From Glaciozyma antarctica PI12 (taxonomy: Eukaryota > Basidiomycota > Microbotryomycetes > Kriegeriales > Camptobasidiaceae): a stretch of DNA of 64,000 nucleotides. Of this stretch, positions 1-11,847 are shown in pieces. The stretch lies in assembly GCA_002917775.1 (NCBI GenBank), contig KZ627148.1, positions 396,030 through 460,029 of the forward strand, in the 5' to 3' direction. How positions within the stretch are numbered: position 1 is the first letter of the stretch; every line of letters begins with the position of its first letter. Both the position numbers and the translations under genes were made by a program. A model generated the notes under the pieces. That model was not told the origin of the DNA and searched no databases. It was given only the letters and a program-made list of their open reading frames with translations.

Positions 1-622
1 AGCACCATCGTCAGTCTCCTGAGCGTTCAGAAGGACAGCCACGCACCCTCGCTAGAATACGAGCAGTAGCTTCCCCCACATCATCCCTCGAGACCCACGC
101 CACTCCCCCATCGCCAGGAACGACTACCTCGCTCCCGTTCTCCAGCGAGAGGAACCCCGCGTACAGACTCCAGCTCTCCGCATAGATCCCCTCCCGAATA
201 ATGATCCACTCCAGTCCCGAGGCCTTGAGGTACGCCTCTGTCGCCAGGTGCGCCCTCATCACCTCGGTAACACTGTCATCCGCCAAGCCTCCGAACGCCA
301 GAGAAGTGTAGACGACGCGCTTCACACCGGCAGCTTTGCAGCCATCGATGGCGTTCCTGTGGGCGTTGACTCGTTCGTCAAAGGCGATGGAAGGGTACGA
401 GACGAGGAAGAGAGTGTCGGCGCCGGCGAACGCGGCGCGGAGGGAGGTGGGGTGGGTGAGGTCGCCTCGCCGAGTTTCGATAGACGTAGAAGGGGCGGCG
501 GAGGGGTTGTGGAGGGAGATGATGAGGGAGGTGGGAGGGAGGAGTTTGAGGCGGAGGAGGTGGGAGAGGACGGAGGCACCAAGGCCACCTGTAGAGCCGG
601 TGAGAACGAGTTTGCCTGCCAT
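1..622 (-). CDS. NmrA-like NAD(P)-binding oxidoreductase, 3' end outside window
   Basis: The reading frame starts at the ATG at 622 and opens with a Rossmann nucleotide-binding motif (TGSTGGLG, residues 7-14). It continues with the features of NmrA/quinone-oxidoreductase-2-like atypical short-chain reductases: an acidic turn, GVKRVVYTSLAF, and a downstream substrate-side segment with WIIIREGIYAESW. These proteins bind NAD(P) and act as redox sensors or reductases in the cytosol; the substrate cannot be told. The frame runs into an intron near position 45 (donor gtgcgtgg, branch-like ctgac), so the last exon or exons lie left of the window. An upstream in-frame extension exists but has no homology-like content, so the ATG directly before the Rossmann fold is preferred. 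Family assignment is good; specific function is unknown. Confidence 0.75.
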
Positions 623-1051
623 GACTGAGGAGCTGTACTTGGCAGTGGCTACTCGACGATCGGAGGGTGGAGGAGGAAGAGGGAAAGGTGGGAAAGAGCC
701 GAGGACCTTGGAGGAATGCCCCTCTCTCCGCTCGTTATTCACTCTCTTCACTTTCTTCCTAGCAGCTCATACGGAGCCGCAATAAGCTCCATCTCGCTCC
801 CTCCTTCAGCATGCTTCAGTCCAGCTTTCGAAGCACAGTCACCGCTCAGAGCTTCTAGCAACGGCGGGCCATGCCAGGGTTCGCTAGTGGAGCTGGCGCC
901 CCTCTCGTCGCAAGCAGACCAGGCGAGGACCACGAGTGTCGAGCGAGCAAACAAGCAGCTTCGCAGTATGGAAGAGCACCCCCGCACGAGCAGAGAAGCG
1001 ACCGAGATGATGTGACAACCGGCTTCTCGATTCCTTCAAAATCGACAAGCT
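623..1051. other. intergenic, 3' of CCT4 and 5' of the NmrA-like gene
   Basis: About 430 bases between two minus-strand genes. It should hold the CCT4 3' UTR and the promoter of the NmrA-like gene. I see no conserved coding segment, RNA gene or clear core promoter element. Confidence 0.5.
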
Positions 1052-3115
1052 CTAACGCGTAGGATGGTAGCTGTTGCAAGCCGTCAGTATGCTCCACAGA
1101 AGCTAGCGAGGAGAAAACGCACTCGTCGATTCGGAGCAAAAGTCCCACCGTCTCGGTCGCCAACTCGATCGCGCTTGTTGAGACGAGCAAAGGCTGCAGC
1201 ACGTTCTCCTCCAAGATGTTGCTGATGACACCCTGTTGCCGTTCCGTATCAGCAAGGTCCCCGTAGCCCAGGGCGCAACGACTCACCTTGCGAACGTTGA
1301 TACCAGCACTGCGCTCTCCGAGAGCGTGTCGGTTCCTCAGCTCGGTGACCATGGCGATGGGGTTGAGACCGGCGTTCTCGGCAAGAGTGGTAGGGATGAC
1401 CTCGAGCGCCTCGGCGTAGGCGGCGAAGCAGTATGCCTCCATCCCCTTGAGCGTCTGCGAGTACTGCGAAAGAAGGCGCGAGACGTGAATCTCGGGCGCA
1501 CCTCCTCCTGCGATAAGCGCACTGTCGACGTAGATTCAGTACCGGCTCAACGAAAAGGAGAGAGAAGGAACGCACCGCTTCTTGACGAGACACCGCACCA
1601 CGCAGAGCGCATCGTGAAGACTCCTCTCCGACTCCTCCAAGACCAACGAGTTGGCTCCCGTGCAGAGCACGCTGACCGTCTTGCCGCTCGGGTTCTTGAT
1701 CCCACTAATCTTGACGACCTTGGCTCCGTTCTTAGAAATCTCCTCGACGAGATCCGCCTCTCCGAGCTTGTCGGCCGTCATCTGCTCGACGTCCGAGATG
1801 GGCTTGCAGCCGAGCGAGCGCGCGAGGAACTCGATCTCGTCCCGCTCGACGTCGCGCACGGCGAGGATCTTGAGCTTCTGGAGGTAGGCGAGGGAGAGTT
1901 CGTTGGTCGCGTCGCGGAGGATCGACTTTTGGATCAAAAGGACGTTGCAGCCCGACTTCTTGATCGCCTTGCAGAGGTTGAGGATGTAGACGCGCTCCTC
2001 CTTGAGGATCTTGTCCATCTGGCGGTAATCGGTAACAACGATCTGGTTGTCCATCTGCATCATCGAATCGCCGTCAGCTCCCAGCTTCGTACCTCCAGCG
2101 CTCACGCAGACTCACGTCGGGTTTCGGGGGGCTGAGCTGGAACTGGATGATGGCAATCTTGGCCTTTTCGATCCGAGTGGGTCCTCCAGCCTGCGTGATA
2201 ACGTTCTGGTGGAGAAGGACGCCGTCCATGAGCTCAGTGTCGTCGATCGTTCCTCCGACCTTCTTGACAAGGCGGATGTCGCGGAGGTCGACGTTGGTCG
2301 AGGCAGGAGTGACGAGGCGGAGCACAGAGTCGACAGCGATAGGGGAGAGGATGGAGGAGTATTGGGAGACGATCTGCGCGCATCGATACCATCAGCTACC
2401 GCTCTCCCTGCTCCTCGTCGCGAAGGAACGCACCTTGGAGCTCAGACTCGTGCTGGCGGCCCTCAAGAGACTCTCCCGGTCGTTCAGATCCACCGGCGTC
2501 GAGATCTCCTCCAAGTACTCGACGACCTTCTTCGCCGCGCGCCCAAACGACTCTGCAATGATGGTAGGGTGGATGCCCTTGCCGAGGAGCTTCTCCGCTG
2601 CGCCAAGGAGGGATCCAGCCAGGACGACGACCGACGTCGTTCCATCTCCCGCCTCGATATCCTGCGCCGCCGAAAGGTCCACGAGCTGTTGCGCCGCGCG
2701 AGGTCAGCACCTCTGCGGCGAGGAAGGAGGAGATGAGGGACGCACCATGCGAGCAGCTGGGTGCATCACGCTCATGTGCTTGAGGATAGTAGCTCCATCG
2801 TTCGTGATAACGACCTCGCCGTTGGCGGTCGTGATCATCTTGTCCATACCGCGAGGCCCCAGAGACGTGCGAACAGCATCCGCGACCGCTGCACGACACG
2901 ACGAGCGTCAGTTTCCCTCTCCCCCTCCTTGAGCCAGCGAGTTGACCGTACCCTTGGCAGCAGTCATGTTGGACAAGCGAACCTCCATAGGCTTCTCCGT
3001 GTTCTACAACCACGCCAACGCTCGTCAGCTCCTCGTCCTCCGCCGCTCGAAAAAGGTGAGAACGGACCTGGAAGTTCCTTCGCGCCGCTGGGGCCCCAGT
3101 GGTAGGTGCAGCCAT
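1052..3115 (-). CDS. CCT4: T-complex protein 1 subunit delta (chaperonin CCT4)
   Basis: Group II chaperonin subunit of the cytosolic TRiC/CCT ring that folds actin, tubulin and other clients using ATP. The spliced protein starts [16 protein letters not shown], then [17 protein letters not shown], and carries the family's nucleotide-site motifs [20 protein letters not shown] and [12 protein letters not shown]. The apical/intermediate segment has [40 protein letters not shown] and [15 protein letters not shown], which are delta-subunit-like. Splicing the last intron (donor gtgcgtttt, acceptor caacag) gives the C-terminus LLLRIDDYHPTR, the classical CCT4 ending, and fixes the stop at 1052-1054. 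At least seven introns. Divergent from NTF2, sharing a 262-base upstream region. Length about 530 residues, normal for the family. Very confident. Confidence 0.95.
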
Positions 3116-3377
3116 GCTTGCTGTAGGTGGAGGAGGGGGGCGGAGGGAGTTGGGAAGGAGGGAGGGAGTGGGAGGAGGCGAAGAGCGTCAAGCGCGTTCG
3201 TTCGTTCTCTGTGGTTCTTCCTCTTCCCTTCCCCGCGAAGTGAGTCCTCCAACCTGGTACAGCCTAGACTACTCGATTGGAGAAGACTCGGCTAGATCAA
3301 TCCACTCGAGCTGACCCTCGTCCCCTCCTCCCGCTCGCAGACCTCCCTTCCTCCCGCTACCCTCCCCCACCTCAACA
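3116..3377. promoter_or_regulatory. shared upstream region of CCT4 and NTF2
   Basis: 262 bases between the divergent start codons of CCT4 (3115) and NTF2 (3378). It must hold both promoters. No TATA box or heat-shock element array is obvious; the strand flanking CCT4 is purine-rich on the plus strand (ggagggggg-type runs near 3130-3180). Confidence 0.45.
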
Positions 3378-4177
3378 ATGGTACGCGTGTTCTCCTCCCT
3401 CCCCCTGCTCACAGTCGCACTCTTCTGCTCCAAATCTCTGCCATCAAGCTCCTGCTGACTCCGCCTCTCTGTTCCCACAGGCAGACATCTCCGTACGCCC
3501 GACCCCCTCCTTCCCCTCTTCACTCACGAGCTGACCTCCCCTCCGCTCCACAGGCTATCGCGAAGCAGTTCACGGACTACTACTACTCGACGTTCGATGC
3601 CGGCCGCGAGGGACTCGCTCCTCTCTACGTGAGCCCTCCCTACCGCAGGAGCCAACGGATGGAAAGGGGAGCTAACTTCGCGCTCCACGTCCACAGAGGG
3701 ACAACTCGATGCTTACGTTCGAGACGGATCAGATCCAGGGAGGCGCTGCGATCGTCGCTAAGCTCGTCGTAAGTCGCCGTGGAGAGCTTCAGGCGGAGAA
3801 TGGGAGCTGATCGCTGGGCGACGGTAGGGACTTCCGTTCGCGACGGTGCAGCACCAGGTGTCGACTATGGATGCTCAGCCCTCGTCCAACGAGAAGGCGT
3901 CCATGATCGTTCTCGTTACTGGCAAGCTCATCGTGCGTCCTCCTTCCTCGCGTTCGGCGCGCGTAACTCTGAGCGAGGGAGCTGATGGGGCTTTTGATTG
4001 AAGACTGGAGAGGAGGCGAACGCTCTTAGCTTCAGTCAGACGTTCCACCTCGTCCCTGATGCCGCTGGAAGCTACTACGTGTGCGTTCACCTTCCTGTTG
4101 CTCGCTCTCGTCTGCACCGCTGACCACTTGTGTGTTTGTTAAGGCACAACGACATCTTCCGTCTTGTTTACGGTTAA
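3378..4177 (+). CDS. NTF2: nuclear transport factor 2
   Basis: Small homodimeric factor that binds RanGDP and FG nucleoporins and carries Ran back into the nucleus. The spliced product begins MADISAIAKQFTDYYYSTFD and includes AGREGLAPLYRDNSMLTFE, then GLPFATVQHQVSTMDAQPS, SMIVLVTGKLITGEEANAL, and ends HNDIFRLVYG. This is the full NTF2 fold, about 124 residues as usual. Exon structure is odd: the first coding exon is only the ATG, the second is 12 bases (3481-3492), and two acceptors are AAG rather than CAG (before TGEEANAL and HNDIF). The stop TAA is at 4175-4177. The match over the whole length makes the call secure. Confidence 0.95.
3481..3492 (+). other. 12-base coding microexon of NTF2
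   Basis: GCAGACATCTCC encodes Ala-Asp-Ile-Ser. It is bounded by a cccacag acceptor and a gtacgc donor, with an intron of about 100 bases before and about 60 after. Splicing ATG to this exon and then to the GCTATCGCG exon gives MADISAIAKQF, the expected NTF2 N-terminus. Confidence 0.85.
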
Positions 4178-4463
4178 ATGCTCGTTGGGAGCTGAGAGTA
4201 GTTGGGTCACCTGGTGGAGAGAGCTGGAGGGAGTGGGAGTAATACAGATTGCACTGGCGGACTTCTCTGGGCGTTTGACGCGCGGGTTTGCAGAGAGGAT
4301 CCCTTAGAAAGCACGCCTGGCTCTACACGTAGCTGGAAAGCAACCAAAGCTACCAGCGGGAGCAGAGGCGAGCTGCCGAGAACGCGACAATGCAAACTGC
4401 CGCCGCGCTCGCTCCTCTCTCCCTCCTCCCTCTCCCCCCAAACCTCCGACTCAGCAGCGCAGC

Positions 4464-5476
4464 ATGGCAGGACGCGGAGCACCCGGTGGACGAGGTGGCG
4501 GCGACGGCGGAGGCAGGGGAAGAGGTCGTGGCGGCGGGAGCTCGAAGCCTTCCATCTTCACTCCCCAGCTACTCGGAGGCCTCAGCTTCAACGATATCAT
4601 CGCTCAGTCCAAGGAAGGGACTGATGTGCTCTATCCCGTGCGTTTCTTTCTTCTTTGGGCGTTGGGGAGGGGAGCTAATGGTTTTGTGGGCAGCCGATGG
4701 AGGTGCCTGAGACGGAGTTCCCTTCGGAGAAGGAGAGCGCTGTTGCAAGGCGGTACGACCACCTGGTATCCGAGATGAAGTTCACGCCGTTCCTCCTCGA
4801 AGCGCCTACCAAAGCGAGCTCAGGTACGTAGGCCTCTTCCTGCGCCCTCCCACCTACTCACCCCGTCGGTCAGATATCGAGCGCTATTCGGATCGATACA
4901 AGCTTGCACGATCTTCGGCGGATGGAACACCGACGCCGCTGCTTACGTCGATGCATAGCCTTGTGAGGCTCGATAGGAGCTTGTTGCCCAATGCCACCTT
5001 TGAAGCCGTGTTTGAGAAGAAGGACTCGAAGAAGAGGGGGAGGGCTGGAGAAGGTGCGCGTGGAGTCGCGGCGGGAGGACGGGGGAGCTGATGAGACGTT
5101 CGTGCAGGGAGGTTTCGCTCGAGAGCGCGCGCAGGAGAAGCGCTACTGGCGGGAGACGACGTGCGTCCTGTCGCCTCATTGCGCGTATCGCTTGCTCACC
5201 TGAATTTCCCTCGATGCAGGAGGCCGCCGAAGCACCGAAGGGCGGGGACGAGTCGGACGTGTACGAGGACGAGGACGAGGATGCGGTCGAGGATGAGGAG
5301 GAAGACGAAAATGAGAACGATTACGGCGACAATTACTTTGATAATGGGGAGGACGATGGAGGGGAGGGAGGAGATGCGCTTGGAGGGGGAGGAGATGAAG
5401 GTGAGTTGGCGTTTGTCGATGGGAAGCGAAGGGGTTGCTGATGGTGTTTTGGCTTGCAGATGGGGGGACTTTTTGA
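4464..5476 (+). CDS. RPC31: DNA-directed RNA polymerase III subunit Rpc31 (RPC7)
   Basis: Pol III-specific subunit of the RPC82/34/31 heterotrimer needed for initiation at tRNA and 5S genes. The protein starts with a Gly/Arg-rich stretch after MAGRGAPGGRGGG, then the conserved PQLLGGLSFNDIIAQSK region, KFTPFLLEAP, a basic middle (KKDSKKRGRA, QEKRYWRETT), and an acidic tail. The tail contains NDYGDNYFDNGEDDGGEGGD, matching the family's signature DY..NYFDNGED, and the chain ends GDEDGGTF. Five short introns were traced; the stop TGA is at 5474-5476. The assignment rests on domain order plus the C-terminal motif; sequence between motifs is poorly conserved, as in known Rpc31 proteins. Confidence 0.85.
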
Positions 5477-5835
5477 TTGATCTTGCATTCCGTTTTCTTG
5501 TTTTGGTGCAACCCAGGAGGTGTATCAGTTGGAGCAGTCGAGGGAGAGAGTCGTCGGGCGTTGGTCGTAGCGAGGTCGGGCCCAAGAGAGGGGAGGATGC
5601 GAGGTCTTCTCCTTCGGCGAGCTGCTGAGCGACCTTTTGATGGTGCGGATTGGCTGTTACATGAGCGTACCGCACTCAATCAAGCCGAATTTGCGCCAGA
5701 AAGTGTTCAGAACGGCGTAAACAACTCGAAAGATCACGTGTAAAGGGAAAACAAGAGGGAGAACTTGGTCGTCGTCTCTCCTTCTCCTCCTCCCCATCTT
5801 ACCGCCGAGTATCACCCCCCCTTCTTCTCTCCCAA
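5477..5835. other. intergenic between RPC31 and the acidic protein gene
   Basis: 359 bases between two plus-strand genes. No conserved coding segment or RNA gene seen. It should hold the RPC31 3' UTR and the promoter of the next gene. Confidence 0.5.
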
Positions 5836-6608
5836 ATGGAGCTTCTCCTGGCATCCTATCACTCTCCCCTCATCGACAACTCAATCACTCCTCCCACCTC
5901 TCCCTCGTCCCCCTCCTCGACACACGACGACGACGTCTTCTTCGGCGACCCCACTTCCCCCTGGCAACGCCGCAACGAGGTCCTAGAAGCTAAGCTCCAC
6001 AAGAACTCTCGGCGAGATACCCTCGTCTTAAGGAGGGACGGAGGGAACGGGCAGGAGGGATTAGACTCTCCATCAGCAAGCGGTGTTTGTGCGTCCCCTA
6101 CCCTCCTCCCCTTTGCCGCCGCTGACGCCCAGTACAGTAAACCGTAGCCCTCTCGCGACGCTCAACTCCTCCCTCTCCCGCCTCCACGACTCCCCCTCCT
6201 CCGCCCACGAAAGCGTGTTGTTATCACCGCTCGCCCCTCCCTCCTCACGCGCTCAGAACCCTTCCCCCTCCTCCCCCTCCAGCGCCACCTTCATACAGCC
6301 AACCTGCACCCCTTCCGCCTTCGTCGCACTCCCTCCTACCCCCGAGCCCATCCTCTCCCTCCGCTTCTCCGCTTCGCCTCGTCAACCCGAGTTGGTGATC
6401 GTCGAGGACCAGTCCATGGAAGAGGGCGAGGAGGAGGAGGAGGAGGAGAAGGAGGAGGAGGAGCAAGAGGAGGAGGGCGCTGAGGTGGAGGAGGCTGAAG
6501 AAGCAGCGGAGCGGGTCGAAGCTGAGGAGGGAGTAGCCGAACTGGAACCTGTCGAGCCGCTGGAGTCGGTGGAGGAGTCGATGGACGTGCTGGAGGAGGG
6601 GGATAACT

Positions 6609-6639
<31 letters not shown>

Positions 6640-9600
6640 CGCCGGAGACGTGAGGCTGGACGTCGTCGAGCTGCTGGAGGTAGAAGTGTTGACGGGTGGA
6701 GAGGAAGACCTCAGTGAGGAGCTTGAGGAGGAGCTTGGGGAAGAGGAGGAAGAGGAGGGTCTTGTGGAGGAGGAGGAGGAGGAGCTCGAGAAGGAGCTCG
6801 AGGAGAAGCTCGAGGAGGAGGAGAGCGACGATGAAGGCTGGGAGGACGAGGTGACTGCCGTACAAGCTCGTGAGCACGGTCTTCTCTGACTAGGCAGGGC
6901 AGCGGAACTGATGCATGCCTCCACAGCTCTGCCGACCGACCTCGAACCGTCCTCCGACGCCGAAGCTGCCTCCGACACCGATCTCGAGCTGGATCAGGCT
7001 TCGGCCTCGGACGCTGAGCCTGCGACGGAGGAAGACGAGGAGGATACGACCGACGAGGACGAGGACGACGAAGGCGAGATAGAGGAGGCTTCGCAGGCAC
7101 GATTCTCGGAGCAGAAACCGGTCGTTGAGGTTTCCGAGTCGGAGGAGCTTAGCGATACCGACGTGGAGAGCTCGGAGGAGTTGGTTGATGAGGAGGAGAG
7201 CCTCGCAGACGAGGAGGATACGGAGGACGAGCTCGTCGGACACGGCGAAGCGACGGTTTTGGAGCGAGACGACGACGCAGACGCTCCCAGTAAGTCGCGC
7301 TTTCTCTCCGCTGGCGCTCAATTCTGACTCGTTTGCGCCTACAGGCCTTGATCTTTCGTCTGTACTTGCCTTGGACGCGACAGTCGATGTCGCCGCAGAG
7401 CCAGTCCTCCCTCTCGATCGCGCCGACAGCCCTCCGCCCCCAGCCATCCCCTCCAGCTCTCCTCACTCAAGCCCCGTCTCTCGCGGAATCCGCATCCCTT
7501 CGACCCCTCTCCTCGCCTCCTCCGCCTCGTCTTCCACCTCCTTCACCACCCCCTCCCTCGTCGACCCTCCCCTCGATCTCGTCTACCCTCCCCTCGATCT
7601 CGCCCCCTCCCCCACCGCCTCCGTATCCTCCTCAACCCCCTCCGCCGCAGAGCGCAAGCTTCCTCCTCCCACTCTTGCCGCTCCAACCGCCAAGCGCCAG
7701 CTCTCAAAACTCACATCCAAGATCGCCAAGGGCACGCGAAAGCCCGAGATCCCCAGCAAGGTCAAGCGGAGGAGCGGGCTGGTCGCCGTGCCCGCTGCAG
7801 GGACGCCTGGAGGGAACCGAACGTTGCAGGGACGGATCCTGTCGACGTCTGGACTCCCGAAGAGGGCTACGCCACCTCTCAAGCCCAGTCTCGACAACCG
7901 ATCAGAGACAACTGAACGACCAGCGCCCGCAGGCCCCCCGCCGAGCACAAAACAGAAAAAGAAGAAATAGAAGTCAGAGCGATACCTGGACCCGAAGCGA
8001 GCAACTCGAGCGCGACTAGCACGCTCAGGCGTCCGGCAGTTCCGGCCAAATCGTCGAACCTCAAGCCGCCGAGTACGGGGACGGCAGCGAAGGGAGGGAT
8101 CGCACGACCTGCGCCGCTTGTTCGCCGAGTCGTTCCTGCGAGCAGGACGGGAGTAGCCAGCGGATACAGCGTTCGCCCACCGTCGTCGACGTCCAGCACA
8201 GGACCGAGCCGACCTCCGCCATCCTCCACCTCGACCGTCTCTCGACCCACTTCCGCCATCCCTTCCTCCCGACCCGCTCCTCCTCCTCTCGCACCCCGCC
8301 AAACCTCCTCCCAACCCCTTCCACGACCTTCCCCCGTCCGCCCTCGCCTCCTTCCTCCCCTGGCACAAACGCACTCCGCCCCTCCTCTCCTCATGCCTGC
8401 CGACCTTCGCACAGCCCTCGTTCCCGCAGTGGACGTTGTTGCGCGCGTGCCTTCCCCGCTTTTGCCGAGGCCTGCGCCGCTGGGATCGATTGGGAATGCG
8501 GCTGCGAGGAGTGAGGGCAAGTCGCCGTTGAAGAGGAGGGCGTTGCGAGCTTGGGAGGTTCCTTCTGAGATCGAGAGAATCCGGGTGCGTTTTTCTCCTC
8601 GCTTGCTTCGCACTTGCTAACGAGCATTTGCAGGCTGAATCTGAGAACATCGTTCCGCGCCAGACGCCCTCGGCGTCGACGGCTCTACAGCGCTCCGTCT
8701 CTACCCCCGCCCTCTCCTCAGCCGTAATCGTCACTCTCACTCGACCCACTCCTCCCACCATCCTCTCGCCACTCAAGCCCAAACCTCTCGCACCACGCTC
8801 CGCCACTCCCGAACTCGCGAGCGAGGAACAGCCTTCAGCTCTAACGGCACCAGCGGAGAACCTCGATATTGCAGTTGAGCTCTTCGCACCCGTCGAACCG
8901 ATGCTTCCTCGTCCTAAGCGCACTAGAACGCCGACGGAGGACGCCGGTCCCAGCACGCGCCGAACAGCTCTCGCCTCGACCACTCCCCTTCCTCGTCCCA
9001 CACGCCGTCAACCCGCTCCCATCATCGAACCCGAACTCGAGCCCGAGGAACCGGAGCAGGACGTCCGCGCCCCAATCCTCTTCCGCCCCGCCCCCGCTCT
9101 GACGGCAGAAGAGCTCAGCCAACTCACGCAGAAGAATACGAAGCGGAACAAGATTCTTTTCAATAAGCTCGACCTCCAGACCGTCCTTATGGATATCAAC
9201 CGACCTCCTTCTCCGACGTCCAAGATCCGTCGTTCGCTCGATACGACGGGGCCCACGACGAAGGAGGATCGGGAAGCGCGTGCGGCGAAGAGGAGGAGTG
9301 CGTTGAGGAGTAGTACGGAGGGGAATGAGGTGGTGGAGTTGGAGTTGGAGAAGTTCGAGGGGCACTTCAGGGCGGCGGGGGATGAGGAGGAGTATATGAG
9401 TCCCGTGAGGAGGAGGAAGAGTAAGGGGAAGAAGAGGAGTGTGGCGATGAGTGAGGGAGGGAGGAGGGTCAAGTGGGATAGGGCGTTGGTGTATGAGGGA
9501 TCGGTTGAGCCGCAGAATGAGGGAGAGCCAGAGGGGATCCTCAAGGTGCGTTCCGGTAGTTCGTTGGGCGTTGAAAGGTGCTAATGATCGTTTCGCAGAT

Positions 9601-9703
9601 GATCCCGCTCGACTCGTTTGGGAACTCGACTTCGACGTCGACGGGGTTTGCAAAGCCCGCTTGCGTGGCAATTAGGATGAGGATTTACAAGGACGACGAG
9701 TAG
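5836..9703 (+). CDS. large acidic low-complexity protein with conserved C-terminal motif, function unknown
   Basis: Not recognised as a named family. Six or so introns were traced, giving a protein of roughly 1,180 residues: a short N-terminus (MELLLASYHSPLIDNS), a Ser/Pro-rich stretch, a very acidic Glu-rich block (about 6415-7260), a long Pro/Ser/Arg-rich linker, and an ordered-looking C-terminal part. That part has LTQKNTKRNKILFNKLDLQT followed by RPPSPTSKIRRSLD, a basic cluster, and RRVKWDRALVYEG, which contains RVKW, a form of the RVxF docking motif for protein phosphatase 1. It ends IRMRIYKDDE at the TAG at 9701-9703. The intron around 7850-7932 (acceptor cgcccgcag) is inferred from the needed frame change and its donor is uncertain. 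Composition and motifs suggest a nuclear, phosphatase-linked regulator, but that is inference only. Confidence 0.6.
6415..6840 (+). repeat. purine-rich GAG/GAA codon tract
   Basis: About 425 bases dominated by gag, gaa and gac triplets on the plus strand, encoding the poly-Glu block of the acidic protein. The reverse strand shows a long open but meaningless Leu/Ser-rich frame because of this bias. Confidence 0.8.
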
Positions 9704-9789
9704 GAAGCCTGTGTACGAGGTGTACTCTCCTGTTTCTTATGCAACGCGCGGCGAGGTTCGCTGGACAGGGATAATGCGAATGTCCGGTT

Positions 9790-11847
9790 CTAGTATTGCA
9801 TGGTGTTGATGATCGAGTCGATGACACGAATCTGGTCGGGAAGGTAGAACTTCTCGTAGGAGAGCTGCGAAGAGAGGCGTCAGTCCTCGCTCGCTCCTAG
9901 TAATAACGCTCGCCGACACTCACTCCGAACGGCGTACTGCGAAGGGCGAACTCGTCAGCATCGCTCTTCCGTCCGAAGCTTAGGGAAGAACTCACTCCCA
10001 TCCCGTTACTCGCTGCACTGGCGCTTCGAGCCTCAAGAAGCACCTCTCCTGAATCTCGGCCGCGAGCTCTCCTCCCACTCCTCCCGCCCTCCCGGCCTCG
10101 TGCACGACGATACACCTCCCAGTCTTGTTGACACTCTTGACGACCGTCTCAATCTGCTCGCCCAACATCAGTCCATCGCACGCAACGCCTCAGAGATAAG
10201 GAACGCACGTCGTAAGGCTGAATCGTCCTCAGATCAATCAGCTCGACGCTCAGTCCCCGCAAGTCCATCGGAATGTTGCGCGCCACGTCCTCCCCGGGGT
10301 TCTTGAGCACATGCAGCGCCGTCTCAATCGTGTACAACGGCGGGCCATACGAGACGATCGTGAGGTCCGTTCCCTCCTGCATGACCTCGGCGGACGAGAG
10401 GGGGAGCTGGAAGTCGCCGACGGGGACTTCCTCGACGGCGGAACGGTAGAGGACCTTGGGTTCTAGGAAGAGGGTTGGGTTGGGGTCGCGGATTGCGGCT
10501 GGAGAAAAGGGGGTGAGTTGTGAGAGGGTGAAGGGGGAGAAGGGACGGACCGAGGAGGAGGCCTTTGGCTTGGATCGGCGAGCGGGGGATGACGACTTTG
10601 AGGCCGGGGGCTTGGAGGAAGAAGGCTTCGGGGCTTTGAGAGTGATAGAGAGCTCCGTGACCGACGGCCATGCAGGCTGCGGAAGGAGTGTAAGTCGGGG
10701 AAGATGGTGAGAGCAGCGAAAGACGCACGACTACGGAAGGTGAGAGAGCCGACGTTGTACATTCCTCCAGAGCGGAAGCGATATTTGGCGCTGCGAACGC
10801 GAGGGGATCAGCTTCAGCTTTTGTGAACGAAAGAACGACGTACGCCTCGTTCACAATTTGATCAAAGGCGGGGAACTGAGCACGGCGGGTTTGGTTAGCG
10901 GGGGTACGGAACGCTGAGAGATGGAGCGCACAATGTAGTCTGCGAACTGAATCTCGGCAACGGCGGTTTGGCCCATTGTTGCGAGTCCGATTCCGAAACC
11001 AGCGATACCTTGCTCCGTCCTAGCACAGGCGTCAGCTTCTTCCGTTAATGACCTGTGAGCTCTCGCAAACTCACAGCGGCGTGTTGAAGACTCGATCTTG
11101 TCCTGCGTTCAAAGGTTCAGCTGGAGCGCGAGGCTTGCAGGCGGCGACAACGCACCATATTCCTCAGCCAGGCCCATCGTACACCTGTGAAGCCGGTCAG
11201 TACCAGCTCCTCCTGTTCCGCTGCCCCTACGCACCGGAATACTCCTCCAAAGAAGACCTAAACAACAAGGAAAGGGAAGACGCAAAGTCAGCCGACGGGC
11301 CGCCGGGGTGTACGAAGGCGGGGTGCTCACGTCCTCGCCAAACACGACCGACTTGTCGTCCTTTGCAAGAGTAATGCTCATGCTGTCCCTGATCGCCTGG
11401 TACATGCTGCAAGCGAGAGAGAAGTTAGCTCGAGGTGCGAGAGAGCCGCGAGCTTGAAGCAGCAACAAGCTCGCCCCGCGCTCCACCTGGTTCCCTCGAG
11501 CAGAGAGCTCCCCCAGGCTAAGGCCGCGCGGTAGAAGAAACTCACTTCATCTTCTGCGTCTCCCTTCCTCCCTCGTCCACCGCCAGCAAGTCCGCAGCTG
11601 TCGTCCCCACAGGCGCCTTGATCTCGCCTACGCCAACCACCTCCTCGTCCCTCCACATCAGTCCTGGAGTGTTGAGAGCTGCTTCCCGGTTCTGCTTGAG
11701 GTGAGCCGAGTTGGCAACGGTTGGAGGAGCGTCTGGGCCGGTGGGAGCAGGTGCGGAGCGCCGCGAGATGGAGGAGGTGAAGGTGCGGCGAGGGAAAGAG
11801 GGCCCAGCGAGGGTGCGAAGAGCGCGTACGCCTGAGGAGATGCTCAT
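9790..11847 (-). CDS. BCKDHB: branched-chain 2-oxoacid dehydrogenase E1 component, beta subunit, mitochondrial
   Basis: E1 beta of the mitochondrial complex that oxidatively decarboxylates the keto acids of leucine, isoleucine and valine using thiamine diphosphate. The N-terminus ([18 protein letters not shown] and a following Arg/Ser-rich segment) looks like a mitochondrial targeting peptide. Spliced exons give [111 protein letters not shown] and VTGWDTPF, all diagnostic for the branched-chain rather than pyruvate enzyme ([16 protein letters not shown]). The stop is at 9790-9792 after IINTMQY. About ten introns. Divergent from the aldo-keto reductase. Very confident. Confidence 0.95.

Noticed and set aside
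6245-6877. Long Leu/Ser-rich open frames on the minus strand
   Set aside because: Shadow of the GAG-rich coding tract; no start context, no domain, and the plus-strand gene explains the region.
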